Below are positions 1 to 10,391 of a stretch of DNA of 64,000 nucleotides, one piece after another. The DNA is taken from the NCBI GenBank assembly GCA_033558025.1, contig JAUCEF010000011.1:1674001-1738000 (forward strand), in the 5' to 3' direction. The stretch comes from Phytophthora sp. 'mugwort'. Its lineage: Eukaryota; Oomycota; Peronosporomycetes; Peronosporales; Peronosporaceae. The notes under the pieces are model-generated. The model ran no database searches, was not told where the DNA came from, and saw nothing but the letters and a program-made list of their open reading frames with translations. Within the stretch, counting starts at the first letter, position 1, and every line of letters starts with the position of its first letter. The translations under genes were made by a program, and so were the position numbers.

Positions 1-1478
1 TTTATCCCAATGCATCGGCCAACTTGTTCTGTTCTCCGCAACAGTCTGGCGGCGTGCGAAATTCTTTGACACCCCGGAGTCTATCAAGACTCGGAAGGGA
101 TGGGTATATCCCGTAGACTTACGTGTACTAGTAGAAGCCCAACGCTGCCGTTTTTGATTCGCGAGTGCACAGACGCTCAGGGGTTAAGTCTCCATGGCGC
201 CACCCGCGCACCGCTCATGAAGAATTAGAGCTTCCCCAGTAGGGCTCCCCGCCCCTACTGGTGTCCTACGTCCCCCTGCACATATGCTTGGGAGGGAAAC
301 GTTTTCGTTCCCCCCCCCTCCCGCAGGACAGGCACGCGCCATGTGCCCTAGCTTGCCACAGCAATAGCAGCGAATATTTTGAGGCTCGGCGAGCTCAAGT
401 TTCATAGGAACTGGCCCGCTTTGGGCTCCGAGACTTGGTGTCGCCGCCCCTGGCCGCCGGCCTGCGCGCCTGGCGGTGACTGTACCCCTCTTAGAGGGCG
501 ACTTGGATCGTCTCTTTCAGAGTATTGGCCAGCACCCGAAACATCTGGTTGCGAGTCGGGCCTACGCTTAGGTCATCCATGAACACCGTCGCCTTGATGT
601 GTTCATGGAGTGGGTTTCCCACAAGGGATGTGGTGACCTCCCGTATCTCCTGGATGTACTCGTGCAGCAGACGCCTTCTCTGTTTATATGACAGGAAGCG
701 TGACCGTTGGCGGAACTCATAGTTCGCCGGGAGGAACGCGGGTTTTAGCTGCTCACAGAGCTGAGGCCGTGATGCGAAGCATCCAGGCGTTGTTGCTTCC
801 CGCGTATAACGCTTAGGACGGCAGCTAAGGTTGGAGAGGGCGAGCGCCATTCGGAGGTGTTCGAAAGAAATGACAGCCGCATCCATTGCGAGCTCTACTT
901 CTCGCATCCACAAGTGAAGGTTTCCCTCTTCCTTCCCTTCGTACGGGTTTACCTTCAACCTCAGCGGCATGCGGATGACCGGTTTCGGCTCTGCGGCCGG
1001 AACCTGCAGGTTACTCCGAACGTGTTCAATGAGCCTCTGCTCATACATGTCGAACGTGGTCACGCACTCGACCTGCTCAGCTTGCGTTGACGACTAGCTG
1101 TGCAAGGCATCCATGCCAAATATGCCAGCCATCTTACGAATGGACTCAAACTGTGAGTCGTTCAGATGGGAAAACTCATTCCGGTCCATGTTGCTAGGAC
1201 CCAGAGGTTTCACGTAGAAACGGCGTGAATTGACTACAAGTGCTACCAAGTGTGACTTCCGAAGAGTATACAAACTCTCAGTAAGCGGCAGTTCACAAGT
1301 TCCTAGTCTGGGGGACTGTTACCAAACTAGGTAGATTTAAGACTGAATAGATTTATAGATGACCCCTTTTAATGCGTCTACATACTAACTATTAGTCACC
1401 TATAAAGTAATCTAGATATTATCCTATTGGGTGGATCTGAGGTCTTTGTACCATATGTGTGGTACCTATCTGTGACGT
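1..1478 (-). mobile_element. Partial Ty3/Gypsy-like LTR retrotransposon
   Basis: The element reads right to left: an LTR-like segment (1248-1478), a short leader, then gag, and it runs off the left window edge before any pol domain is seen. On the minus strand the LTR-like segment ends in CA at 1251, followed by a leader of about 60 bases that would hold the primer site, then the gag start near 1189. The coding part has stops and a frame change, so this copy is dead. The family call rests on the gag region and its CCHC knuckle. Confidence 0.65.
184..1189 (-). pseudogene. Gypsy-type Gag, broken
   Basis: Gag is the structural protein that packages retrotransposon RNA. The first ATG is near 1189. 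An in-frame TAG falls near 1095, then an open stretch runs 1063-491 with the usual Gag core (WMREVELAMDAA, then a basic KQRRRLLHEYIQEIRE helix). A TAA at 491 ends it. A CCHC zinc knuckle (CYCCGKLGHMARAC, spacing C-x2-C-x4-H-x4-C) follows in another frame at about 365-325. The two stops and one frame change show decay. No protease or reverse transcriptase is visible to the left edge. Confidence 0.7.
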
Positions 1479-1729
1479 TATTACCGTGACATTACCGTGA
1501 CGTCACAGATAGGTACCACACATATGGTACAAAGACCTCAAATCCACCCAATAGGATAATATCTAGATTACTTTATAGGTGACTAATAGTTAGTATGTAG
1601 ACGCATTAAAAGGGGTCATCTATAAATCTATTCAGTCTTAAATCTACCTAGTTGGTAACAGTCCCCCAGACTAGGAACTTGTGAACTGCCGCTCACTGAG
1701 AGTTTGTATACTCTCCGGAAGTCACACTT
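1248..1729. repeat. Near-perfect 230-bp inverted repeat (head-to-head LTR pair)
   Basis: The left arm 1248-1478 and right arm 1500-1729 are reverse complements with only a few single-base differences (for example an extra A in the left arm near the CCAAACTAGG run). The 21-base centre holds a TTACCGTGACATTACCGTG direct repeat. The left arm sits where the Gypsy 5' LTR should be, so the palindrome is probably two partial LTRs joined head to head. The transcript would fold into a long hairpin. Confidence 0.85.
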
Positions 1730-2743
1730 CCTGTGCGCAAGGTGTCGTGGGCTCCGTCACAGGTTGTGTATGCTCATCAATTAATGCCACCAACATCCTA
1801 CCACGAACAGTCCACACTTTTATTTTTAACGACGTAATAGCCTTCTAGGTTTGCATACCTAAAAACAAAATCCATACACACTTTAGAAGCGCCAAACACA
1901 TCCACTGTATTTAGTATTCAGCGTCATAAAGGTCTCGTGTAGTAGCATATCTAACCGCCAACCAGTGTATTACAGCGCACCACAGTTTTAATTAATCATT
2001 TTATAATCGTTAAATGAATTAATGATATATTTTCGCGTTGTCCCTCAATAGCGCTCTTCTGCCCCTTAGCACATGTGCAATGCATCACTGGTATATACTG
2101 GTGTGACCATCAGGAACAAATAATGCATGGTGGCACCGATATGAAATGAGTATACCGTTCCGACCATGAAATTAATCCTGTTTGGGCTGTGGTACAGCAT
2201 TGCGTTGCTTGCTTTTCCAGTAGTACGATGCGTTTCGGTATGCCCATATCCCATACACCCATTTAGGCTGTGGCCTTATGACATCGATGGCACTAGCCAT
2301 ACGCCGCTACGAAATTTAGAGAGTACCCATTTCTCCCGCATAAGGGCTCGCTCCACTACTAAGAATGCTACCTACGCTACGCTCCCGTAGTTAAAGCCTC
2401 CGTTCCGCTCGCATAGGCTCACTTCGCTACTCTCCGCTTTAGGTTAGAAATTGAGCTACCTACGGCTTCGGTTTCGGTAGGATGGGCGGACCCTTCGGAC
2501 CCGCTAGATACGAAGCGTTTACTGGCTTGCCCCCCATTCGCTTCGCTCGGCACCATTTTAGTTATCGTGGTGCCGCGCTCTCTCCGCCCGACACCCTATC
2601 TCTTCAATGGAAAGCCTTAAAAAAGCGTTACGAAAAAAGGTACCGCAGAAAGTTTAACATACAGACCGACCGACTGGTTACCCCTGAACGTTTAGTAACT
2701 GGCCCAACGCCGCCCGCTTTGCGAGCGGTGTTTGTTTGTTGGG
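1730..2743. other. Non-coding stretch without a recognisable gene
   Basis: The stretch is AT-rich to about 2270, then changes to GC-richer, low-complexity sequence with CTTCG-type motifs. A short ORF at 2166-2390 (+) starts with a hydrophobic run, and another spans 2482-2808 (+). Neither resembles a known family and both overlap simple repeats. I see no RNA gene. Confidence 0.5.
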
Positions 2744-3095
2744 TCCCAACCCGTTCCGATCGTTGCACTGCTCCTGTCGCGTCCCAACCCGTTCCGCTGC
2801 TGTTCTAGCTCGCTTCGATATTCCTATTGCGTAACAACCCGTTCCACTCGGTGTTCCAGCTCGATTCACTACTCCTATCGCGTCCCACCCCGTTCCCCTC
2901 GCTGTTCCAGCTCGCTTCACTACTCCTATCTTGGTTGCAACCGGTTCCGCTCGATGTTCCAGCTCGCTACACTATTCCTGTCGCGTCGCAACTCTTTCCG
3001 CTCGCTGTTCCAGCTCGATGCACTACCCTTAGCTTGGTCTCAATCCGTTCCGCTCGCTGTCTCAGCTCGCTCCACTACTCCAATTGCGTAGGGTG
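2744..3095. repeat. Degenerate minisatellite, about 7 x 51 bp
   Basis: Roughly seven imperfect copies of a 50-52-base unit built on CGTTCCGCTCGCTGTTCCAG followed by CTCGCTTCACTACTCCTATCG-like sequence. Because 51 is a multiple of three, two frames stay open across it, which explains the apparent ORFs 2732-3091 and 2827-3096. These are repeat translations, not genes. Confidence 0.8.
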
Positions 3096-3203
3096 ACCGC
3101 CTTCGCTTCGCTCGGCAGCAAAACATCGTTGCGCTAAGTACGTTTCGGTGTAACCACACATCTTATATGTAGCCATGGGAGACCGCCTTCGCTTCGCTCG
3201 GCA
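3095..3203 (+). repeat. 23-bp direct repeats flanking a 63-bp insert
   Basis: The same 23 bases, beginning GACCGCCTTCGCTTCGC, occur at 3095-3117 and 3181-3203. The core TTCGCTTCGCTCGGCA also occurs at 2537-2552. The motif is probably part of the same low-complexity family as the neighbouring minisatellite. Confidence 0.7.
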
Positions 3204-4290
3204 TCAAATAATAAAATACTAGTATTCTGGCCAATCAGAAGGGATTTCAACGAATGGACAGACTGACACATAGACGCGGAATAAAATTATTCGAAAATTG
3301 TTTACTCGATGTTTTATCGAAATAAATCATTATATATATAATATCTGTATATTAATTAGATTTTATATCTTTTTTTATTCGATCACCCACCATACCCTAA
3401 CAGCGCTCATAGTAGCATGGGCAAAGGAGTTGAAGTCACTGAAATATGCAAACAATTGCAAAGGGCGAAAACTCTTACTTGCTCTGCAATTGTATGCATA
3501 CTTTATCGCGTTTCCTCCCAGTGTTTGGATTTTGTGTGAAGATACGAATATGGATTCGTCATGGGCATACATTTGATGACTCGGATTTGGTGAACTGAAC
3601 TACAGGGAATGTTTATGCCCTCACTTGTAGTGACTGGCAAATTACAATTTTTTATTGAAAAAATCTATTTTGTTTTAGCTTTCACAAGGCCTCTCCATCT
3701 ACGTAGGGTCTTAAAGTGGAAGGTGGTTTTATGACGGAACAGCACATTAGCGCAGCAGATGTAAGCACGAGGATTCAGTGGTGTCGAAGGCATTTAGGGT
3801 GCTTCGAGACATTTACTGATTTTGACTAACTGTTTGCCCATACTTCCATGTAGGGCGACACAGAATCAACTCGTGTATATGAGGAAAACGGTGTGCTCTA
3901 TAAACGACTTGACATTTCTAAGATAGCTCTTATCGTCGATCAATCTTCTTGGACACACATAAAGCTCGGCATAAAGCTCGGTCCAAAGGTGATTCCGCCG
4001 CTTTTTTTACCCTAACAATTTCAGAGCATACAAAAAAGACGAATTGTTTGTGGTACTGGACTGTAGGAACTATATGCATGCACACCCTCAGATTGATTCA
4101 GAATAGCAAATCGATTGCTCTGTTAAGGCTGCTTGTATCTTAAGACTGAGGATGAGCTATCCACAAAGTCAATCTGCCAGCGATGAGTCACTAGAAGATG
4201 GTTTTCGCCAGCTTTCTACGCTATTTGAATGTATTCCTGGTACCATTTCACTCTTGTCGCGGTTACTGGCGTTCTCCACCTTGTCGCAGA
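3204..4290. other. Mostly non-coding, with a possible spliced gene fragment
   Basis: 3204-3660 is AT-rich and shows nothing. Between about 3715 and 4015 the plus strand reads as two open pieces joined by a plausible GTAAGC...TGTAG intron (about 3757-3853). The second piece contains ENGVLYKRLDISKIALIVDQ and then meets stops near 4015. I do not recognise the family. It looks like a decayed fragment of a repeated gene or transposon. Confidence 0.3.
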
Positions 4291-4295
4291 TAGTT

Positions 4296-4715
4296 TCAGA
4301 GGAGTATGTATCTCTTTCGAAGCCACTTCGATAACAAGACACTTGTGCGGCCATCGCGCAGATCCTTGAATTTTGTATTGCTCAATCTTGCTTCAATGCC
4401 ATCGATATCTTGGGGGTCGTCGGAGGCTCGGCGGATGCGCAGGGACCGCTTGTCATTCTCGTCATCCATGGCACCAGCAATCGCGTGGAGCTGATCCGGG
4501 GACACTATTGTCGAGACTGAGGTTTTCTCCACGCTCGGAGACGCGAAGCCAGTTGCGAGGAAGGCGGCCGCAGTCGCAGCGAGCAGGAAAGACGTCGTGC
4601 GCGTGGTGTCGGTGGTACTGGGAAGTTGTAGGCATAGAGGTGAGTGCACAATGCGAAATGATCGAGTCAAATGCGGCATTACGTTTGTCAAGGGAATGCG
4701 ACAGCACGAACGCAA
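4296..4715 (-). pseudogene. RXLR-effector-like ORF, possibly degraded
   Basis: RXLR effectors are proteins that oomycete pathogens secrete and move into plant cells. The 139-residue ORF has a hydrophobic signal-like core at residues 42-58 (SFLLAATAAAFLATGFA), then a polar stretch and RSLR at residues 90-93 after an acidic run, about 31 residues past the likely cleavage point. That layout is typical of the family. Two points count against an intact gene. About 40 residues precede the hydrophobic core (28 if Met13 is the start), which is too many for a normal signal peptide. There is also no clear dEER motif after RSLR. A nearby ATG at about 4647 lies in another frame, so a frameshift may have broken the signal peptide. 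No known effector name is claimed. Confidence 0.45.
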
Positions 4716-4815
4716 CTTTTATCTGCACAGCCACGATGAAAACTATAGAGCTTAGCATCGCTGTAGTTTTAAAATTTGGGTTGACACGACAACCCAGCCC
4801 AAGGCACAGGATGAC

Positions 4816-4952
4816 TGACGGTACGTATCATTACGGAAAGCACGCCGGAAGTCATCTCATGGTAATAGCAAATAGGTACAGTACTCTAATTTGTACAATT
4901 CGAAGGATACTCTGAATAACACCGTAATAGTACCATCATTTACGTACCGTCA
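4816..4952. repeat. MITE-like element with 12-bp terminal inverted repeats
   Basis: TGACGGTACGTA at 4816-4827 is the exact reverse complement of TACGTACCGTCA at 4941-4952. Beyond the ends the similarity continues loosely (TCATTACGG against CCGTAATAG...ATGAT). The 137-bp size fits a miniature inverted-repeat element. I could not see a clear target duplication. Confidence 0.4.
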
Positions 4953-5579
4953 CCCTCTGGTGCGTGACGTAAACAAGCGGCAATCGGAGACTACTCGATA
5001 CCGCACTTTTTTTTCTAAGCGAATTTTTGTCCTAAGCGAATCTTGATTACGTACGCCCAATCACAGCGGCCCTATTTTAGTCAGATGGATAAAACTAAAA
5101 TACCATCTCATTGGAGCTAATTTTAAGCTGTGCTGCACCACAAACGGTACACTCGAATTGCTGTCGACTACGCCCACAAGCTGGAGCTTAATAGAGTATC
5201 TTGGATGCTGGACACTCTGTGTGTGAAGCCACCTAAAATAGGATTTTCTCGAACGCAATCCCATTCCGTTTCGCTACATAACTATTAGCTAAAAGTACGG
5301 CTCGTCGTAGATAGATAAATAACACATATTGTGGCGTTCGTCCTATTTTGGCAAACCGGACAGTCCGATATATGAAATGGTGTACTTTTTAGCGGTGGCC
5401 TCAGATTTAGCTGCAACTCTAGAGTGAAGGGTAAGGCAAAACGTTGGTAAGCGTGGGCTGGTAAAGGCTTTTCTATCCGTTTTGCCGACCTTCGCCGACA
5501 AAAATTAAACGGTTGGCGCGTTGCCTCTCAACTAGATGATCGTTAACCCAATTGCCGCATTCATTGCGTCGACCGAAAC
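4953..5579. other. No gene seen
   Basis: AT-rich sequence with a short repeated CTAAGCGAAT motif near 5017 and 5033. The minus-strand ORF 5061-5264 has no recognisable features. Confidence 0.5.
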
Positions 5580-6420
5580 ATGACCTACGCAGACGACTTC
5601 AGGTTGGGTGCTGTCGTCTTAATTCGCGATTACATTGTTCCTATTGTACACACCACCGAGCGCCTCGGACTATGGACAAAACGATTCGACTGATAGCGCT
5701 CATTTTAGCGGAGGGAATCCTAAACGAGCGCTGTGAGCGACAGCGGCAAGTGAGGTGGCCTAAAAACGTGTTAGCATCGGTAGATGCTTACGCTCAAGGT
5801 CATCCAATATTCTACTTGAGGAGCTACTGAGTTCAGTATCAAAAGCTTTCCAACAACGCCAACCACTTTCATCCTGAATTTCGATCTAAATCCAAACCGG
5901 AAGGTACAAGAGAAGGTGGCGCGCGAAACTATTCCTTCCGATAACAGCGGCTGCCATTATATCCATTTGCCGACCAGTTCGTTTTTCTTGACGAGACGGT
6001 CAAGGATGGTCGTCCCGCCTATCGTCGGTACGGGTGGTCAAAACGGAACACGAAGGCAATCGTCAAATAGCCTTCTCGTTAAGGCGATCGCCTTCCGAGC
6101 TGGATGCGCTAGATGTGAATGGAGTTTTCGGGTGGGAGTGGACGGAAGGGGCATTCACGCGTGAAATTTTCTCGAGGCATATTTCCGGCAAGTTGTTCTG
6201 AAGCTCAACCTTGGCCCATCGTCGTCATGGATAACACTAATATCCGTTATTAACCAGAACTGCAAAGCACCTATTCACCAGTGTGGTGCGCAGCTAATCT
6301 TTTTGCCACATTACTTCCCGCAACTGAAATAAATCTAATGAGCAGTGTTTTGGACTTCTGGTTCGATGGCTTCAGCTGAATGCCGATTTGATTTTTAAGT
6401 TGTACCCAGGTTACGTTTTA
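5580..6420 (+). pseudogene. Dead Tc1/mariner-type transposase
   Basis: Read across frames, the plus strand gives MTYADDFRLGAVVLIRDYI at the ATG, then GHPIFYLEELLSSVSKAF, then a KDGRPAYRRYG-like block, then ELDALDVNGVFGWEWTEGAF. The order and motifs match the transposase at 33,096-34,221, which has the same HPTFYLEKL and KDGRHAYRRYG blocks. Many stops and at least three frame changes show it is long inactive. The terminal repeats could not be placed. Confidence 0.65.
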
Positions 6421-7738
6421 GATGTGGACTAGACCTATTTCCCTACCAGAAGGTATCGCTATCTTTCGTGCATTTCCTTGTCGTCTAGATGATCGATATT
6501 TTGCAGATCGGGTTAGTTGCCGGCACCGGGTTGAACTAGTGGAAGGTCCCTTGCGCGAACGTGTCCAGCCGATTCGAGCCAGACGTCCAATTCAACCCAC
6601 TAAAACCCAGGTTTTTTTCTCTGAAGAAGGCGCGCAGCGACTATCAACGAAGGTAAACTCAGCTCACGTCCCATAACTTCCCGGCGCCACTGCAGCGTCG
6701 ATGGAAGCTCTTGACCCCTCGCGATATGGATCGGCTTGGGAATTTCGCTTTAAGGCCTTTGTACTTGCAGTGAACCACCTCGCCCGAGCAGTCCGAACCC
6801 CCTCACGATTACTGCCCATTTCCTTGGTGTTGTGCATGCCAGGCGCCCCGATGCGACGCCTTTCGAAGTTCCGAACAGTAACACACGGCGCAAGCAAAGG
6901 CGTTAGGTTAACATAGCGAAGTCATTCGACAAACAGACGGTGAAGCTGACGCAGCCCAACCTCGGGATTAGCGGAAACCTTCGTCAACTTCGCAATGCTT
7001 TTGTTCTTGAACACCGCATAATCGCCTCGCTGATGTCTAAGTGCACATTCTTGCACCGTCCGCCACGGACTCTTCCGTTCGCCTGCCTTATACGAATCAA
7101 CAGGAGAACGGTTGCACGTGCTGGTAGTAGACGCGACCATTCGTAGCCAAGCGAATAGCTTCAACCGGCCACGGTGCATCCGAGCTTGTCGGTGGGCTTC
7201 GTTTGAGTCGGCGTAGCGGCGATTGCTTGGTTTTCTTCCTCTGTATTCATCGCCAGCAGTAACAGACGCGGAGAGAAATGAAAACGCTTGAGTGTCTCGC
7301 AGGAAGAACGAACGATTACCCTCTACGAATGTAATATCTGTCTTCATTTACTGTCTAAGAAGGAGGTCATACATTCATAGTCACGATATTATCATAAACG
7401 TCTCTAGACCAACCTTATCTTGACATGGTAGAAGCTGCCGCCAATCGATCGCAGTGAATTGTGCCAGCATGCGAAATGCATTGCCACAAGCTGTATGCTT
7501 TTCTGAGACGTATACCGACTCGCACAGCAGCTTCCAGCATCCGCTGACTTTCCAGCTGCTTGTGTAAATTGGCAGAGGTGTCGTTAGACGTCTTAGCGTC
7601 ATTGCGGTAAACGTCTGTCGGGTAACTTCCCTGCGAAAGGTAGAAGCTTCAGCCTCCATCATCAGCTGGTGTCTAGCTGCTGGTGTAATAGTCTGACCCT
7701 CCACTAGCGTGGCCCATCGCCACTCCACAGGTAATGGT
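6421..7738. other. ORF fragments of unknown nature
   Basis: Several open stretches of 70-140 codons occur on both strands (6422-6676 +, 6701-6916 +, 6922-7347 -, and 7381-7809 -, which runs into the outer Copia LTR). The 6422-6676 frame has a basic ELVEGPLRERVQPIRARRPI run and could continue, with a break, into 6701-6916. None shows a motif I can name. The stretch lies between two transposons and may be repeat debris. Confidence 0.3.
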
Positions 7739-7895
7739 TGTTGAGGATACCACGATAAGTTGGAAGTGACCATTAAGTTTAACAATCTCTTGCCTGCTAT
7801 TCTTGTCACCCATCCGTGCCATTCTTCGCAGTGCCGATCCAGAGCGGTGGATAGCCCACCGGTCCGCAGACCGCGGTCTACACCAGCTTTGTAAA
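7739..7895 (-). repeat. 3' LTR of the outer Copia element
   Basis: It aligns with 17422-17573 from TGTTGAGGATAC to GCTTTGTAAA, sharing GGAAGTGAC, AGTTTAAC, CGTGCCATT and GACCGCGGT in order. The inner end follows a purine-rich GAGAAGGAA tract (minus strand), as expected for a polypurine tract. RNase H coding ends just inside it. Confidence 0.6.
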
Positions 7896-9437
7896 TTCCT
7901 TCTCGGTCGTCTCCCCCTTGCTGATCACGTACTACTTCATTTTGAAGATCTCACTCAGCTCGGCCATTCTGGCGTGCGAAATTGCTTTCGTCAGGAATTT
8001 CGCCATCATCAAGCGCGACTCAACGTACTCTGGTCTGTTATCCCTTTGTTCACAATGTCGCAAAGTAACTTTACTCTGATGTCCACGTGCAAAGCACGTA
8101 GACATCAGGTGGAGGAGCCGAGCTCACGCACTAGCGTTTCTTCGCCAGCTTCCAGTCGCTCATGATCAGATGTGGGTTTGGCAGCCGTGTGCGCAGCGAA
8201 GCTAATATTTGGTCTCATGCCGCGCGCGGCCTATAACAGGTTCCACACGAGCGAGTGGAAATCCCGGAGAATCGGTTCGCCTCGAAGCCCCCGTCTTCAC
8301 AAAGAGTTGGGTATGGTTCTTTTCCGCCTCTTTGTACTCATTCCGATGACCCGCGCACTTTGTTCGCGTCCGGGAGACAATGCCGCTCGAGCGGCTCCTC
8401 GATGGCGGCCTGCTGGTCCAGCGAGTATACATCGCTGCTGTCCCGCTCCACGTGCATCCTGAAGAACGTCCAGGCCTACCCAAGGTCCTTGACCGACAGT
8501 GTGCTCATCACGTTAAGGAAATCATCGGTCAAGCAGGGGTTGGACGCAGTGACCAGCAGGTCATCCACGTAACACGCCCACTATGGTAATCTGGTTGGCT
8601 TGGCGCTCGAAGTGCAGGCACATGTCCGTCACGCAGCGCAGCTTCCACGAGCCTGGCGTGGAGGAGCTTGCTCCGCAGTGCCTTAACCCATATAAGTACT
8701 CTATCAGACGCAGCTCCACCTTGGCCTTGGTGTCTACGCCCAGCTTGCGTAGCACGGCTCGTTGGTTAGCATTCCGTGCGTGTTGAACAGGTAGATATCG
8801 AGGTGCTACACCTGTCAGCATTGACGTACGAGTTGCGGGTGTCCCCATGCCTCGCCGGCACACGCCAGCGGCGTGTAAACACGAGGATCATCATCACGGT
8901 GCTCAGTTCCACCACGGCCGCAACTTGTGTCCGTAGTCGATGCTGAACAACTGTTTGTTCCGGATCGCCACGATCCTGGCCGTGGACAGTGACGCTGCAT
9001 CGGCATCCGTCTTAGTATTAAAGACCCATTACGTGGGCAGCACGTGGCTATTGCATGGCCATACTACAAACATCCACCCCCCTTCTCGTTGGTCGCCTCG
9101 AGTTCCTCGGCCATCGCAACGACCCACCTGTCCTTGCGCCGCATGACCTGTCCGTAGTTCCTCGCGTCTGCATCATGTCGCGGCTTATCCAGCGCCATCG
9201 CCATCCATGCCCTGTCGCGCTGCCGCAGCAGTCTTGCGTGACACCGACTGTGTGCGGTGCTCCTCTCGCGTACACTTGCTTCTCCGACCGCGATCCTTCG
9301 GTTTCGCCTTTCGAAGCCTCATCATCGCCGCGTCTCCCTGAAGTACCTGCGCCCTCTGCCGCCTCTGTCGCCTCGTCCGGCTCGACTAGGTGCGCGCGGT
9401 GTAACTGCGCATTCTGCTCGTTTGTATGAGTTGCCAT
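7896..9437 (-). pseudogene. Reverse transcriptase / RNase H of outer Copia, broken
   Basis: Reading leftwards from 9437, the minus strand gives the start of the RT domain (a KWVF-like block near 9030 and an SIDYG-like block near 8940). Then come LIEYLYGLRH, CVTDMCLHFERQANQITIVG, and the catalytic YVDD at 8571-8560 in a shifted frame. The C-terminal RNase H tail MMAKFLTKAISHARMAEL lies near 8010-7950. Several frame changes separate these pieces. YVDD binds the catalytic metal ions in reverse transcriptases. Confidence 0.7.
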
Positions 9438-9932
9438 GATCTGGACTTGCTGAGTGACAACTACTATATTGTCCTTCGGGATACTCCTTCGTCTCGTCGC
9501 TCTTCCCGACGATCAAGCCCGGCTTTCCTCGTTCGCCAGCGGCTTGTATTTGCGTCCCTGTGCACCGTGCGTGGCGAGTCAAAGGCCGCGATGTCGGTCA
9601 GGTCGAGTGTGCTCTTCGTGAGCATCTAAGCTGGTGAATTCCTTTGAGGGTTCGCTTTGCTCGGGCTCCCGTTCAAGATGTAGGCTGCGTATTCCGCCGC
9701 ATCGCCCCAGAACGTCAGCGGTAGCCCGTAGGTAAACACTATGCTTCGCACTATGTTCATGATAGTACGGTGCATCCGTTCCGCCTTGCCTTTGCTTGTT
9801 TGGTTGAGCGGCTCGCTGAGCTGGCGTGCGATGCCGTGTCCTAGCAGGGCAGATCCAGCGTCTGGTACTCCGCGCTGCCTCCGTCATTGTCACTTGGACA
9901 TGGCAATTAGCATTCGCACTAAGGCAGAAAGT
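9438..9932 (-). pseudogene. C-terminal part of outer Copia integrase
   Basis: The minus strand reads AERMHRTIMNIVRSIVF and then FWGDAAEYAAYILNGSP, the canonical end of a Copia integrase core, in frames interrupted by stops. The N-terminal half lies beyond the inner element at 15424-15600. Confidence 0.65.
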
Positions 9933-9937
9933 GCTTG
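9933..9937. repeat. Target-site duplication (GCTTG), left
   Basis: GCTTG directly before the left LTR of the inner Copia element. It is identical to 15419-15423 directly after the right LTR, as expected for a 5-bp integrase cut. Confidence 0.85.
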
Positions 9938-10228
9938 TGAAGCGAACTTGTATCGCTCGCGAGTGAAAACTCAAGAGGTAAGTACTTGACGAGCAGGCAA
10001 CAAAGGTCACCTGTGAGGCAGTCGGTGTTTTGCGAATGAACTCGAAGCTCCTGTTAGTTATTCCTGCTCTCTGGTAATCCATCTTCCTAACCGCCGGATG
10101 TGGTGGTCAACCTCTTTCATAGGACAGCCCCACCACGTGGGAAGACCTCCCGCCCTCAAGTCCTTCACGGAATTAACGACCCACGCTCGCACTCCAACGT
10201 CGGTAGCAATACACATCAATCCTCAACA
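9938..10228 (-). repeat. 3' LTR of inner Copia
   Basis: Begins TGAAGCGAA and ends CCTCAACA on the plus strand. It matches 15129-15418 along its whole length, with scattered substitutions and small indels (for example TGTATCGC against TGTGTCGC). Confidence 0.88.
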
Positions 10229-10240
10229 GCCCCACCTAGC
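10229..10240 (-). promoter_or_regulatory. Polypurine-tract-like site
   Basis: On the minus strand CTAGGTGGGGC lies directly before the 3' LTR start TGTTGAGG. A short G-rich tract at this point primes plus-strand synthesis in LTR elements. Confidence 0.5.
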
Positions 10241-10391
10241 GATCTCCAGCGTTGCATTGCGATGCGTCGAGTACTGCTCTCGGCATCACCCCATTGCATC
10301 TCTGTGTTTCTCAAACGTACTTCTTGGAAGGGGCTTCGTGAAAGCGTATGCAACATTGTCACTTCAGGTACGCGCTTCACTTCAATTCGCC

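Noticed and set aside
2166..2390. Small secreted protein candidate (hydrophobic start)
   Set aside because: No RXLR, cysteine pattern or homologue recognised; it runs into low-complexity repeats.
2732..3096. Two plus-strand ORFs of 119 and 89 codons
   Set aside because: They are translations of the 51-bp minisatellite in two frames.
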